Assembly (NCBI GenBank): GCA_032718565.1 | Contig: JAVGVS010000025.1 | Span: forward strand, 1,398,840 to 1,462,839 | Direction of reading: 5' to 3' | Source: Distichodus sexfasciatus | Taxonomy: Eukaryota > Chordata > Actinopteri > Characiformes > Distichodontidae | DNA: 64,000 nt | In this document: one piece after another, positions 24,681 through 36,343 of the stretch | How positions within the stretch are numbered: the stretch's first letter is position 1 | How the letters are laid out: each line of letters begins with the position of its first letter | Position numbers and translations under genes: made by a program | The notes under the pieces: generated by a model | Database searches by the model: none | What the model was told of the DNA's origin: nothing | Seen by the model: only the letters and a program-made list of their open reading frames with translations

Positions 24681-26564
24681 TACTTTTATACAATGTAATG
24701 TATACAGAAATTAGAAGTTAATGAAAGGTTGCGTTTAAAAATCTTACAGTAAACTAATACAAAATAAAGAGTAAGAATAAAAATATACAAATTAATTAGA
24801 AGATTTATACTAGCTGGTCTGCATATGGCTGTGTTCTTAAAGTGCAAACATTTAAAGAAAACTGTGACTAGTTCCTTGGTTTTAGCTGATTATAAAATAG
24901 CAACTGCAGTAGCAAACTTTTGCCTGATGAACTTTGAGGAATCAAAGGACGAGAATGTTCGGTGGCGTATCATTAGGAAGGGAAATTTTCCCTCTCTTGT
25001 TGCTTTTTGATGTGGTGACACAAAGATGGGAGTTTTTTTTCCCAAAATGGTGATAAAAATGAATAAAGCAATGGTGTGTCAGTTCAAAAGCTGATAAATA
25101 CCCTTTGGGTTCCTCTTCTATAGCATGATAAGAGATTAGAATATTACCATAAACACATGACTATCTCACTCTCCAGAATTTTTTTTCTCTCATATCCCTT
25201 GCAGCAGAATGTTATCTCTCCATCTCCTCAGCATGAATATCCGCTCCATTAACAAGCTATTCATCCACTGTATATATTGGCACTGCTCTGAATAGGACCG
25301 TAGCATGGCTAGAAGTGATTGCACTTCTCGTTTGTGTGAATGCAGCCCTGAATAAGTCGACTGTTGAGAGCTGGGTGTCGTTGCTGGTTCCCTTGCAGAA
25401 ACTGAAACCGTCAGATTGGTCTTAACATTTGAGTTCACAGTCTTCCGTTTGAGGCGTTCACTCAGATCCATCCAAACTCAGTGACTCTTCATTTTTTAAA
25501 TGCCGTATCCGTACACCTGCAGGGTGAAAAATAACCACGATTTATACCCAGAAGGATGTCCTTATTGCGCCCCTATTTACCATTAATAAGGATCTTTGAA
25601 TCACCAAGAATCCTTATTCAAGAGCCTTGTTGATTTGTCTTATCATCAAGGATATTTTTCAAAACAGGTCCCAGATCAGTGACAAATATACCATTCTCAC
25701 TAACATTACCACTGACAAGAAGTATTTATGTGAATTAATATCATACAGTGTTAATACACATACTGCTATTGCTAAGATGAATTATATTTTCCATGAACAT
25801 GTGCTTGTGTTTGTGGTATTAGAAATTTATGAGCGTTCACGTACCCCCCAAAGCCTTAGCCAATCGTAATCCATGGAGATCCTGTCAAAAATATTGGTGG
25901 TATATTGTTTTTACGACCCTTTAACACCCCTCTTTTTACTTTTATCTTCTACTCTCAGACATACCGCCGCCATGTTTTGAAGACTATCTGTCCTCTTCAC
26001 CTCCTCCATAATGTATAAAACTAGAACGACGAAAGCATGATTTACTCCAAGAACGTAATCAAAAAAAAACCAAGACTGTGTTTATTCCCAATCCCATGAC
26101 CTCAAATGTACAGTAAAAAACACAAACAAGGGCAAAGGAATGTCCCTCCTATTTGCTCCCCACTAAACGAAATTCTGAACCAAATGCTCCTTACTTATTT
26201 CATGTGGTGAAAAGATAATGTTTAATCTCTTGAATCGAAATCCATCCCATCCACACCCACACTCTGAGCTTGAGCATTCCAACCGTGGGTCTTCTTTATT
26301 ATTCACAGAGCATAATTTCCATGGTTTGTTTTATACTTTCTCGCAGCATGGCAGAGGCCCCAAAATCAGACCCGTACCTCCCTCGTTGGTCAGGCGTTCC
26401 TCTCCTCTCCACGTGTAGAAGTCTGCACTGTTTTGCACTTCCACCCTTTGGGAATCCACCACATCTGGATAGTCTGCAGCTTCTCATTTTGGAACGTTAA
26501 TCTGATCTGTTCCTTCATGCAGGGGAAGGCATTTCCCACATCACGGGCCTCTTCTTTTACATAA
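24681..26564. other. Intron segment without recognised exons
   Basis: A 93-codon minus-strand frame at 25190-25471 has ordinary-looking residues but no homology I can name and no splice context. No other structure seen. Confidence 0.35.
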
Positions 26565-27027
26565 ACATTTACAGCATTTAGTTGACGTTCTTATCCAGAG
26601 CAACTTCCATTTGCAGTTAGCAAATGGTAAAATGGGCCAGTTGGTAACGTAACAGTTAGGGAGTTGGCCCCGTGATCGTGAGGTTGCAAGTTTGAATCCT
26701 GGACCGGTAAAGGTACCACTGAGGTACTTGTGAGCAAGGTACTGCCCCCAAGTACTGCTCCCTGGGTGCTGCCCACTGCTCCTTTATGGATAGATCAAAT
26801 GCAGAGGTCACATTCTCGTTGTGGTGCACTGTGTGCTGTGCTGTGTTTGCAACGACAAATAATCACTCCCACATTTTTTCTTATTTCAGGAGCGGTCTCC
26901 CTGGAGCAAGTTGAGGTTAGGGGTCGTGCTCAGAAACCTAAAGGTTGTTTGTGCTGGAGATGGGATTTGAACCCATGACCTCTTGGTCCAGAGAAGAGTA
27001 TCCTAACCACTAGACCACCACTACCCC
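26565..27027 (-). mobile_element. SINE-B (tRNA-Glu-like), interrupted by SINE-A
   Basis: On the minus strand the head reads GGTGGTCTAGTGGTTAGGAT, close to a tRNA-Glu A-box region, then GGTCATGGGTTCAAATCCCA (B box). The 3' part on the + strand reads ACATTTACAGCATTTAG and CTTATCCAGAGCAACTTCC. The two halves are separated by SINE-A at 26634-26871. The copy at 53785-53970 shows the uninterrupted order. Confidence 0.82.
26634..26871 (+). mobile_element. SINE-A nested in SINE-B
   Basis: Full-length copy from GGGCCAGTTGGTAACGTAAC through GGACCGGTAAAGGTACCACT to ACGACAAATAATCACTCCC. It splits the reverse SINE-B, so SINE-A was active after this SINE-B copy arrived. Confidence 0.9.
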
Positions 27028-27261
27028 ATCATATTCAAGAGAATAGTTGACGTTTATCACCTTAGTACCATTCACTTAAGCTAAAATTGCTTCTAAATTT
27101 CTTTGGACCATTTAAGTATTTTTCTTAAATTTAATCTTGATTAAGATAAAGACATTTAAGTAGGATTATATTAGCGTGGAAGAAAACCCGACCCACACAA
27201 GAAAATTGGGGGAAAAGTGGTATTTAATGTTTGTAGATACTGGTTTTAACCTAACAACATA

Positions 27262-27330
27262 TATATGTACAGCATTTAGCAGACACTCTTATTTGGAGCA
27301 ATGTACAATAGTGTTTTGTAGTTCTTACTT
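27262..27330 (-). mobile_element. SINE-B tail fragment
   Basis: TACAGCATTTAGCAGACACT followed by CTTATTTGGAGCAATGTACA matches the 3' region of SINE-B. Confidence 0.55.
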
Positions 27331-27461
27331 CAGGCTTAAATCAATCACGTCCAATGAAGTTACCGCCAGTTAGGTAACATACCTTAACGAACCTTGGTAG
27401 AAAAAAAGTTAGATGTTGGTGCACAGACAACAAGTGGACATGTTAGTGGGCTAGTGAATGA

Positions 27462-27564
27462 AAAGCAGTGCTTGGGGACGGTACCTTGCTTATGAGTGCC
27501 TCAGTGGTACCTTTAGCAGTTCGGGATTTGAACCGGTGATCTTTCGACCGTACCAACTGCCCCA
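27462..27564 (-). mobile_element. SINE-A fragment, reverse
   Basis: Covers the tRNA-like head and first part of the body only: GTGCTTGGGGACGGTACC, then GGTACCTTTAGCAGTTCGGG and GAACCGGTGATC. Confidence 0.78.
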
Positions 27565-30414
27565 GTATAATAATATACGCTACTAACTGTCCTAAGTAAA
27601 CAGTATAATATAATAATAAATTAGTAAACAATAATTATGAGGGATAGTTAGTCCCATAGATAGTCGTTGAAGAGGCGTGTCTTCAGATGACGTTTACAGA
27701 CAGCAGCGGACTCTGCTGTTCTGCTGACAGGAGGAAGTTCCTTCCACCATTGGAGAGTCAAAACTCTAGAGAGTATTGATGGATGTTGTCCTTGTCTTTG
27801 AGTATCGATGGTTTGAGACAACAAATCTCAAATAAATTCGTAAATCTCTCGTAAAACCTGCATAAGTTGGTTTTAATAATAGATTTTCTCGGCTGGTGAA
27901 TGACTCCCTTTTATCTTTTGATGTGAAATTTTGAGGTAGATATTGGAGACTTCATGAGAAAGGTATACGGCAGTCCTGAAACTTTCACGTTTGACGTCTT
28001 TTCGCTGTGTTGGTCTGGTGTCCGACAGCATGAGGTAAATAAAACTCTGTTTGTTAGCCAGCCAGAAAATGATATGATTGTGATCCAGGCTGGACTTTGA
28101 GCACTCGCATCTCATAGGTCAAGGCTTTCTTGACCTCCATCGACTGTTACTTACGAGTCCCAGGAGGATGAGAATGAGTCTCTCTTTCTCTCTCCATGTC
28201 CAGGGGAGATGAGATCACCAGTGGGGCTTTCTGTTCTCTCTCAGCAAAGCATTTTAGTAAATAGGCCAAAATAGCTTGTTGTTATGTTCTGGTTTTGACC
28301 TTTTCCTTTTCCCTCCAACTCTGGTGTTTCTGAAGTTTCATGACAGAAGTTTGGGGAACGGAGTGAAGGTGTTGTTACGTACCATTACACACAGCCCAGA
28401 CTGCCTTCGTCTCCCTGCTTCGTATATTAGCCCCATTAAAGCCATTATCTTGCATTACACTGGCATCTCTTACAGCTCTACTTAGGCCCACATGGCCAAC
28501 GGCAACCTGCAACTAGATTACGACAACGTTTTTTAGGCCGCCTGATTGATCGCGGCGCTCCAACGATCTCACCGAACGATCTGTTTACTCCATTCCCTAA
28601 CGCTGTTTTGCATTCCACTGGGGCGGCGGATAACATTTGAATCAGACGAGTGTGTCGGAGGGGCGGGGCGCTGCGTTTGACTTTGTAATGCCGGGACGTG
28701 ATTACAACACGTTTTAATTACACCTAAGAGAAAAACGGCAGCCAGTTATCCAGCGCAAACCACCACCGCCATTATACTGTCGACATCGGCGTTGACGGCG
28801 GGACGCTTCTCCACACAAAGAGCCAATCGCTTCTGATTACACATTACCTCTGGCTCTTTTGTTCAGGCCTGGTTAGAAGAGCTTTTATAACGGATAAAAT
28901 CTGTGCTGAAATGCCAGCCGTGTGGCACCGAAGCGGGCAGCGCACTGATGACAAACACCCACCCTAACGCCTGCTTAGATTGAACTTGAAGCTCTTTGAA
29001 TTTGAAATGAGGAGTTTTTAAAATGGCAGAAGACTTTTTTCACGCTGATTAGAGCCAAGTTTGTTTAGACATCCTGATTTTACTCTTAAAGCATGAAAGT
29101 GGGGGAAACGCAAATCAAGCAAACACTTCACCCAAAAATGCTAATCTGAGTGAATCTGCCTAGAAATTATTTGGGCAAGTAGCACAACAAGAGGGTCATC
29201 CTAAAGCAAGTGTGATTAATGTGAGAAAACTTCATGTCTTTCACTTTGCTTATGACTTTAAAGCATAAAAAAATATGAGCACTGTCAATGTCATCAAGAA
29301 GCTACATAGAAGTAGCAACGTTGCTAACTTAACTACTTTCAACCGTAGCAAAGCTGCTTTTAAAACGCTGCACCTTTAAAATGTGCTATTTTCCCAGATA
29401 GTGATGTTTGACAAATTGCTTCATTACAAAAGTAAAAATTATTTATCTTGCTTTACAAAGATGGGTGTTTTCAACGACCAGATGTTTCTGATTAGTTTTA
29501 TATTGGCAGACATGGCGGCTGATAAATCACCGGACTCCTTTTCATGGTGTCACAGCAGCTGCAAGATGGAGTCGGAGGATGGAGTCTATCTTGGCCTAAA
29601 TGGAAGCAAGAATCCGTGGCCATGAAATAGCTTGGGTGTAGTTGGCTGTAGCCTGTAGAGCAGCTAAACACAATATTAAAGCAGTACCGTGGCTTCAGCT
29701 TAGTGAAGTCATAAGTAGCATCTAGCTTGTTTGTCCTGTTGTGAATGTGCCTGTTTGGCAGGTCAAGCGCATGTTTTCGTTTAGTCTACATAATCTGTGT
29801 TTTTAACACTTGTGCTTTGTGAATTGCACAGCTACATGAAAGTAAACATATTCAGGCCTTGGGGGTAGAAATGGAAACATCAGTGTTTGACTCCTTTTGT
29901 CCCCTCAGCATTTATTTTTATTACTTTTTGTAATGACTTTCTCCAAAGTCGCCTGCTCCTGATAGATGTGCTATCAAAGGCAGAGTCTAAGAGCTACTTA
30001 CAGCTTCCTATTAAGGCTTCCCCATTTTTCAGAGCTGAGCTTACACCTCTCATATGCTGCACAACCCATCCGCTTCTAGCACTGTTTTCAGAGTGCTTAC
30101 CTCACACTTTTACTAAATTATAAGCATGCCACTTTGCAGTACGCAACTTTAAACATGCTGCTCGCCTTCAGCTTTCTTTCCACCTTTGGCATTACAATAT
30201 GTCTCACATGGTAAACGAATTAAATGCCTTTCATATTTGCACACTCTGGAAACATGGGGTGTGATGATAAATGATAATAGATTGAGTGTAATTCCTGGTC
30301 TTGTGAATGCCCGTGAGACTTTCAAAGAATTCTTTTTTAAAGGTTCCTGTTTAGTACGTAAGGGAAAAATGAAAAATATGTTTGTGAGTTTCACATGCTC
30401 TGGAGAGAGTAATG
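27565..30414. other. Intron segment with repeat remnants
   Basis: Bases 27650-27775 (CTTCAGATGACGTTTACAGA and following) resemble a fish repeat fragment. Bases 28500-28960 are CpG-rich and unique. Bases 29300-29740 include AGCAAGAATCCGTGG and AAATAGCTTGGGTGTAGTTG, matching an element also seen at 52660-52740. No exon recognised. Confidence 0.4.
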
Positions 30415-30860
30415 AGAGCACATGAGAAAGCATCGCAAGCTCACAAGAACGTATCTCAAGCTCACAAGAAAGCATCACAAGCTCACAAGAAAGTATCACA
30501 AGCTCACAAGAAAGTATCACAAGCTCACATGAAAGCATCACAAGCTCACAAGAAAGTATCACAAGCTCACAAGAAAGTATCACAAGCTCACATGAAAGCA
30601 TCACAAGCTCACAAGAAAGTATCACAAGCTCACAAGAAAGTATCACAAGCTCACATGAAAGCATCACAAGCTCACAAGAAAGTATCACAAGCTCACAAGA
30701 AAGTATCACAAGCTCACATGAAAGCATCACAAGCTCACAAGAAAGTATCACAAGCTCACAAGAAAGTATCACAAGCTCACAAGAAAGTATCACAAGCTCA
30801 CAAGAAAGTATCACAAGCTCACAAGAAAGTATCACAAGCTCACATGAAAGCATTGCATGA
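30415..30860 (+). repeat. 21-bp minisatellite with 63-bp higher order
   Basis: About 20 copies of a 21-bp unit containing AAGTATCACAAGCTCACA. In the middle, units cycle in a 63-bp pattern (one ATGAAAGCA type, two AAGAAAGTA types). Because 21 is a multiple of three, open frames run through on both strands (30412-30873 on +, 30149-30952 on -). These are by-products of the repeat, not genes. Confidence 0.95.
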
Positions 30861-31172
30861 AATAATTGCATGAAAGTAACGTGTGCGCGTGAAAAAGTAA
30901 CGTGTGCGCATGAGAAAGTATTGTGTGCACCCAAAAAATAATGTGCGTTCATGGCAAAGTATCACATGTGCACAAGAAACTAATGCATGCTCATGAGCAA
31001 ATGGCGCAAGAAAGTATGTGCTCACAAGAAAGTATCATGAACAGATGAGAAAGCAACACATACTCATGAGGAAAGCATTGCTTGTGCATGAGAAAGTGAA
31101 TACTGGAAGTAAGTTCTCATGTTTACGCCATACTTTCTCGTGAGCATGCAAAACTTTCTTGTGAGCATGTTA
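30861..31172 (+). repeat. Decayed flank of the 21-bp minisatellite, ending in an inversion
   Basis: Degenerate words of the same type continue (GCATGAGAAAGTATTGTG, TGCTCATGAGCAAATGG, CTCATGAGGAAAGCAT). At 31128-31170 the words appear inverted (ATACTTTCTCGTGAGCATGC, AACTTTCTTGTGAGCATG). Confidence 0.75.
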
Positions 31173-32100
31173 TTTTCCCGTTTTCCTCACTTGTCCCTTT
31201 ACGGGTTCTACAGTTAACTGATATGAGTCGACTGTGTCGATGTGAGTGGCACGTTTGTGTTTTTGGGATTGTTTTGATTAGAAAAAGCTTGGAGGCAGGT
31301 ACTTTTCCCTCTCTTGCTCTCTGCTCTCTGAGCCAGTGACATGCCAACTTCATGCAAATCCCTGTGAGGACCGGTGGAAGAGAGCCAGGCCGACTGGAGA
31401 AAGGAACAACGGGGCAAGGTTAAGCCACGTGCAAATTGCTTTTCAAAGCGGCACCCGTGTTAAGCTGCCAGTGGGTTTGTGTGATAACCCTCACCGGCCT
31501 CACCAAGATTTCACTAACGCTTCTGTTTGTTTTGTGGTCCTGAGGTCCGGTGCTGACTCGTGTCTGAAATGGGAACACCCATGCAGATTTTCATAAAGAT
31601 CTATTCAAATTTATATTAGACAAAAGTGCCATTTGCTCATATTTATAGACAGATAATAGTCTTAAATAGTCCTGCAGTTATATGGGATTAAATTTGTCCG
31701 TAGCCTTAGGGCCAGACGCTTTCGCTATTTTTTCCCTTTATTGTCTCAGACATAATTTTATCCTTGTAAATGTTCTGTGCAACAAAAAAGTGTCATTGTT
31801 CTTCTCAACTTGTCCCTGAGGGTGTGGCGACTGAGGCTCCTAATCTTTTGCTTTTGCTGAGTTGGGATATGGACGCTTGGGCCAGGCATTCTTTTTAAGC
31901 TTTACAACCCTCACTCTCCCGGATATGCTGAAGCCCTGTAATTACGTGTCAGGTAATCTCATGGCCATTGTGGATGATTTTCTCCGAAAGCACATCCTGC
32001 AATTATGCAGCAGCACACAACCTTGGAAAGTCTTTGCATTCTGTAGTATGACTGTATTCCTCCAGGGAGGTATCAATACTTTGACTCATGTTGTATCAGT
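31173..32100. other. Unique intron
   Basis: No exon or repeat recognised. Confidence 0.3.
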
Positions 32101-32690
32101 AGGGGTGTTGAAAGTAATTGCGTAATCGATGCATCTCGACGCAGACGTGGGCGATTCTGCATTGATGCAATGGCAGACCATAATCAGTTATAACAGAGGT
32201 TCTCAACCTGCGGTCCGTTAGTGGTTCACGGCGGTATTGCAGGTGGCTCATGATATGCAATAATCCACTTTCACTACTGAAATCACTTTTATAAAATTAT
32301 AAATTATGTCTATATTTTATATTTTTAATTTTTAAAATTATTTCCAGATGATTTGGGCATCTTTATTAATAAAGAATTAAATGCAAATATCTAAAAAGTA
32401 ATTTTTTAAAAATACTCTTAGTCTGAGTGGTAGTGCCTGGGATAGAAGCAGTTGAAAACCCCTGAATTATTATATAAAGATATTGCTTGGTGATTTTCTG
32501 GCTACGGCATAAAAATTCAAGTTAAATTCAAAAGAACGTCCTAGTAGTAACTATGCTGCCCAATCTGTGTGCAGTATGAAGTAATGTAGAAAAATTGATG
32601 GCATGCATCGTGATGCATCAAGATATTGTATCGAATTGTTGACCTAATAATCGTAATCGAATCGATTCATGAGATTCTCAACTCTAAAGG
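32101..32690. mobile_element. MITE-like element hosting a hAT MITE
   Basis: The left part (GGGGTGTTGAAAGTAATTGC, GTAATCGATGCATCTCGAC) and right part (GATGCATCAAGATATTG, GTAATCGAATCGATTC) resemble the two ends of a common fish hAT-type MITE. They are separated by another element at 32194-32464. Confidence 0.5.
32194..32464 (+). mobile_element. hAT-type MITE, copy 1
   Basis: Ends are CAGAGGTTCTCAACCTG and GTTGAAAACCCCTG, the inverted ends typical of hAT MITEs. The flanking 8-mers AGTTATAA and AATTATTA match at 6 of 8 positions. Internal sequence is shared, inverted, with 39921-40221. Confidence 0.75.
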
Positions 32691-34095
32691 ATAGTGTACT
32701 TCTTTGTTCAATGCAATTTTTTTCCCTACAATAAATAATGTGACTTGGATGGTATAAATTCTGACGGGAACAGTTGCCACTCTTTATACATACAGGGAGT
32801 GAATAAAGGCAGAACATTTATGATAGTATGGGAAGGAGAAAAAGAGAAGCCCATGCAACAGGAAATGTCTGGAAACCCTGGAGATCTATCATCTCCTTCC
32901 CCACGTTGAGTCGGGAAAACGCCGCTGTCCGTCAAAGGCACGAGTGAATGAGCATCCTGTCAAACGCCACGGCCAAACCCCACGCTTGCGGAATGTCAAC
33001 GATAACACAGGAAAGTGACTAACACCTCTCCTCAGAAAGCCACTTTTGGGAGGGGGAGTCCCGCCGGCAAATTAATGCTCTCCCTCCTCCCAATCGGTCA
33101 CAATACGGAACGTTTTTTTGCTGGCCCAAAATAGAAACAGGTGGCTGAAAGGAAAAAAAAGGTACGAGGATTATAAAAGGCAGGCGCTCCTATGTGCAGC
33201 CGCTGAGTGAGCAGGCACTCGCCGGAACTTGGTTTCAAGATGCTTTTTTATTGCTGGTAATTATCGCACAATTAGCTGAATGGAATTGGTAAAAGGAAAG
33301 CGCAGTGGCTGTTAAAGTCAGATCTGGTGCAATCAGTTGCAGCGACGGTGACTTGGTTGGGCCTCTTAAAAGCAGTGTATGCAAAAGGTCCACTTGAATT
33401 TTGAAGCAGAGATCCATGTGCAGGAGAGGAGGAGGAGGAGGAGGACTGGGTGAGGGTGGAGTGTTTTGAAATTCTAATCACCAAAAGGGAAAGGATTCGG
33501 GATGTCTTAACCATAATACCAGTGGTTATTCTGTTGTCATGGCAGTTGTCATGTTTGCTGTGATCAGTGGTGTTTCTCTCCTTCTTAAATGAAGGCTCCT
33601 TTGTGACGGTGTCAGAAGTGGCATTCCCACTGGGACCACAGGCTCATTTTGCTGGCCAGCTTTTCCATGTCAACATTAAGTATGTCTTGTGTTAAGCCAC
33701 CACCTGTCTGTAACTGTGATGCTGTAATCAGGATGCAACTGTATGTAGTTTAGCATGCATGGCTGTCACACGGAAGTCCAACATTAAGTAAAGCGTTCCA
33801 GTTCAGTCAAATCGTACCCTTTATTACACACAAAACTTATATTTTAGCAAAAACAAGCATTCTACTCACGGTACAACAGTTTACTCAATATTTATTTATT
33901 CGTCCACCACGTTACTGTGACTGGAATCTCATATAGAACGCCATTATGCACAAAAATGTAGTTCTCTCCCAGAAATGAGTCAAAAATTAGATATAGGCCA
34001 TAATTAGTCCAGATTGGCTCCATTTTCAATTAATCAGTTAATTGGTTAATATTTCCTCCATTCTATAATGTTATAAAATAAAAAATAAATATATA
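32691..34095. other. Intron with a GC-rich block and a TATA-like site
   Basis: Bases 33000-33230 are GC-rich and end with ATTATAAAAGGCAGGCG at about 33171. No open frame of note follows (the ATG at 33240 closes after six codons). A (GGA)n stretch lies at 33425-33444. Confidence 0.35.
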
Positions 34096-34648
34096 CAGTA
34101 CTGTGCAAAAGTTTTAGGCAGGTGTGAAAAAATGCTGTAAACAAAGAATGCTTTCAGAAATATAAATAATGATTGTTTATTTTTTATCAATTTACAAAAT
34201 GCAAAGTGAGCGAACAAAAGAAAAATCTAAATCAAATCAATATTTGGTGTTACTACCTTTTGCCTTCAAACCAGCATCAATTCTTATAGGTACACTTGCA
34301 CAAAGTCAGGGATTTTGTAGGATTATAGTCATTATATTATTTTGTAGTCATTATATTATTTTGTAGGATTATAGGATTATAGATCTGTGGTTAGTTCTCC
34401 AAGATGTTTGGAACAACCTACCAGCCGAGTTCCTTCAAAAACTGTGTGCAAGTGAACCTAGAAGAATTGATGCTGTTTTGAAGGCAAAGGGTGGTCACAC
34501 CAAATATTGATTTGATTTAGATTTCTCTTTTGTTCATTCACTGCATTTTGTTGATTGATGAAAATAAATGATTAACACTTCCATTTCTGAAAGCATTCTC
34601 TGTTTACAGCATTTTTTCACACCTGCCTAAAACCTTTGCACAGTACTG
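34096..34648. mobile_element. Foldback Tc1/mariner-derived element
   Basis: Terminal inverted repeats begin CAGTACTGTGCAAAAGTTTT and are flanked by TA on both sides (34094-34095 and 34649-34650), the Tc1/mariner target duplication. The arms are inverted for about 200 bp each. The right arm (about 34384-34510) decodes on + to QDVWNNLPAEFLQ, then EPRRIDAVLKAKGGHTKY and a stop, like the C-terminus of a Tc1-type transposase. The left arm carries the same words inverted. No intact transposase. Confidence 0.85.
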
Positions 34649-35929
34649 TATTTGTTATCAAATAACATTTTATACTATATCCAGATGGATTCCACCTAAT
34701 TTTTCTTTATAGTACTAAGCCATAGAATGCAAGCCAATATAACAGACACTGTTCTTACTATTTCTAGTAGTTAAATCAACAATTTCAGTACTTTTATACT
34801 ACATAAAGCTAAAAAAGACCAAAATCTACAGGGGCAGTTCAGTTTTCATCAGAAACGGACTGAGTTCAAGACTGGGACAGCATTTACACATCAAACTATG
34901 ACAAATTTGAGTAGTGCAGGATGTCCTGAACACAAAAACACAAAACACGTATGACTAACTTCTACACACACTATAATAAGCCTAAAAACAAAGGTATGGA
35001 AAAACGTCTCAAGTTCTCTCAGGGTTGTAAGAGTCTCATATAAATGTCTCACATAAGACTGCAGTATGCAAAGCAATAAATCAAAGAAATGAGACGTCTA
35101 GCATTTTTGAAAAAGTTTTAGCCAGTCTCAGATTTTGAAAAAATATGTATATAATATATTTCAAGTATTGATCTTTTTTTGTTTGTTTTTTTGTTTTTGC
35201 CTATACAACTCACAGCAGACCTCTCCTCCAAAGCTCAGAAGTGTTGATTCCTGTACAGTATGTTGTGCTTTATCAAAATTCTTACTCTCTCATCCATACA
35301 TCTCTATAGGAAACAGCAGAGCGTTCCCCCAAAGTAACGCAAGTAACAATATTCTGTCTTTGCTTTTTAATATCTTGTCAAAATTTGTCTTTGCTTTCTC
35401 ACCAAGTAGCAAAGCATCAGCCAAAGCCTCCTCATCTTTCTTCTTTGACTCTTATTAAAGCCATTTAAATCCTCATTTTCAGACAATTAAGTTGAAATCA
35501 TGTGCATATCATTATGATTATTAATATTTCCTCCAGCAATTTTGATTCCAGCCTCTATCTCTTCTAGACCAGCCATACACGTGATATATTTGGCTTATAC
35601 ATAAAGAAAAAGGTGACAGTATGCAGTCTTTCTCATACGGCTTCTTCATAAGGCAGATAAGATGAACAGTTTTGCCAGTTCCTTTAAGGATTGCAGTGAC
35701 TCTGTGCGATGACTCAGTGGGGCTTCTTAAAAGCGTCGTTCTCAAAGGTTCACTTGAAGTTTCCCTGAACAGGAGAGGGGTCACCTGACGCAGACCTGAC
35801 CGGACTAAAATTGACTGGTGTTTAGAACTTCAAATAACTTCTTAACTTCAAATAACCACCTTGACTAATGTCCTAGTTCCAGGTAAAGAAAATTATCCTC
35901 AAATAAATCCTGTCACCACTGTGTTTCAC
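34649..35929. other. AT-rich intron
   Basis: No exon or mobile element recognised. Confidence 0.3.
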
Positions 35930-36119
35930 CATGGGTATGATGTTCTTTTGATGATACACTGTGTTCTAATAAAGCAAATGTACCATTTGGAATGATTACC
36001 CTAGTTTCATCAGAACAGAACACATTTCCCCACATTCCTTTGGAGGCCTGGTGCAGATCTGGATATTTCTTGGTAAGGAAAGGCTTCTGTCTTGCGACCC
36101 TACCCTGTACTCCAGACAT
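35913..36119 (-). pseudogene. Tc1-like transposase fragment
   Basis: The minus-strand frame reads SGVQGRVARQKPFLTKK, which resembles the end of the DNA-binding region of Tc1 transposases, then WGNVFCSDETRV, which resembles the segment around the first catalytic aspartate. The stretch normally between them is shortened, and the frame then loses similarity. A decayed partial copy. Confidence 0.55.
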
Positions 36120-36148
36120 ACTGTATGAAAAATATGTGAGAGTGTGGT

Positions 36149-36303
36149 GGTGGTGGTGATGGTCTAGTGGTTAGTGTTCGCCTCTGGACCAGGTGGTCAT
36201 GAGTTCAAGTCCTACCTCCAGTACTACCATAACTGGGTCCATGAACAAAACCTTTAACCCCAAGTTGCTCGAGGGAAACTGTCCATGAAAATAGGAAATG
36301 CTC
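36149..36303 (+). mobile_element. SINE-B copy
   Basis: GATGGTCTAGTGGTTAGTGT with GTCATGAGTTCAAGTCC marks a tRNA-Glu-like head. AACCCCAAGTTGCTCGAGG follows in the body. A short reverse SINE-A head fragment (CCGACTCCCTAACCGTTATG) adjoins at 36307-36343. Confidence 0.75.
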
Positions 36304-36343
36304 ATGGGACCGACTCCCTAACCGTTATGCTAACAACTGTAAC

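Noticed and set aside
30412..30873. 153-codon + strand frame of SQAHKK repeats
   Set aside because: Minisatellite translation, with no start context or neighbouring exon evidence.
30149..30952. 267-codon minus-strand frame with LSCELVI repeats
   Set aside because: It is the antisense of a 21-bp minisatellite; a unit length divisible by three keeps frames open on both strands. No homology or splice context.
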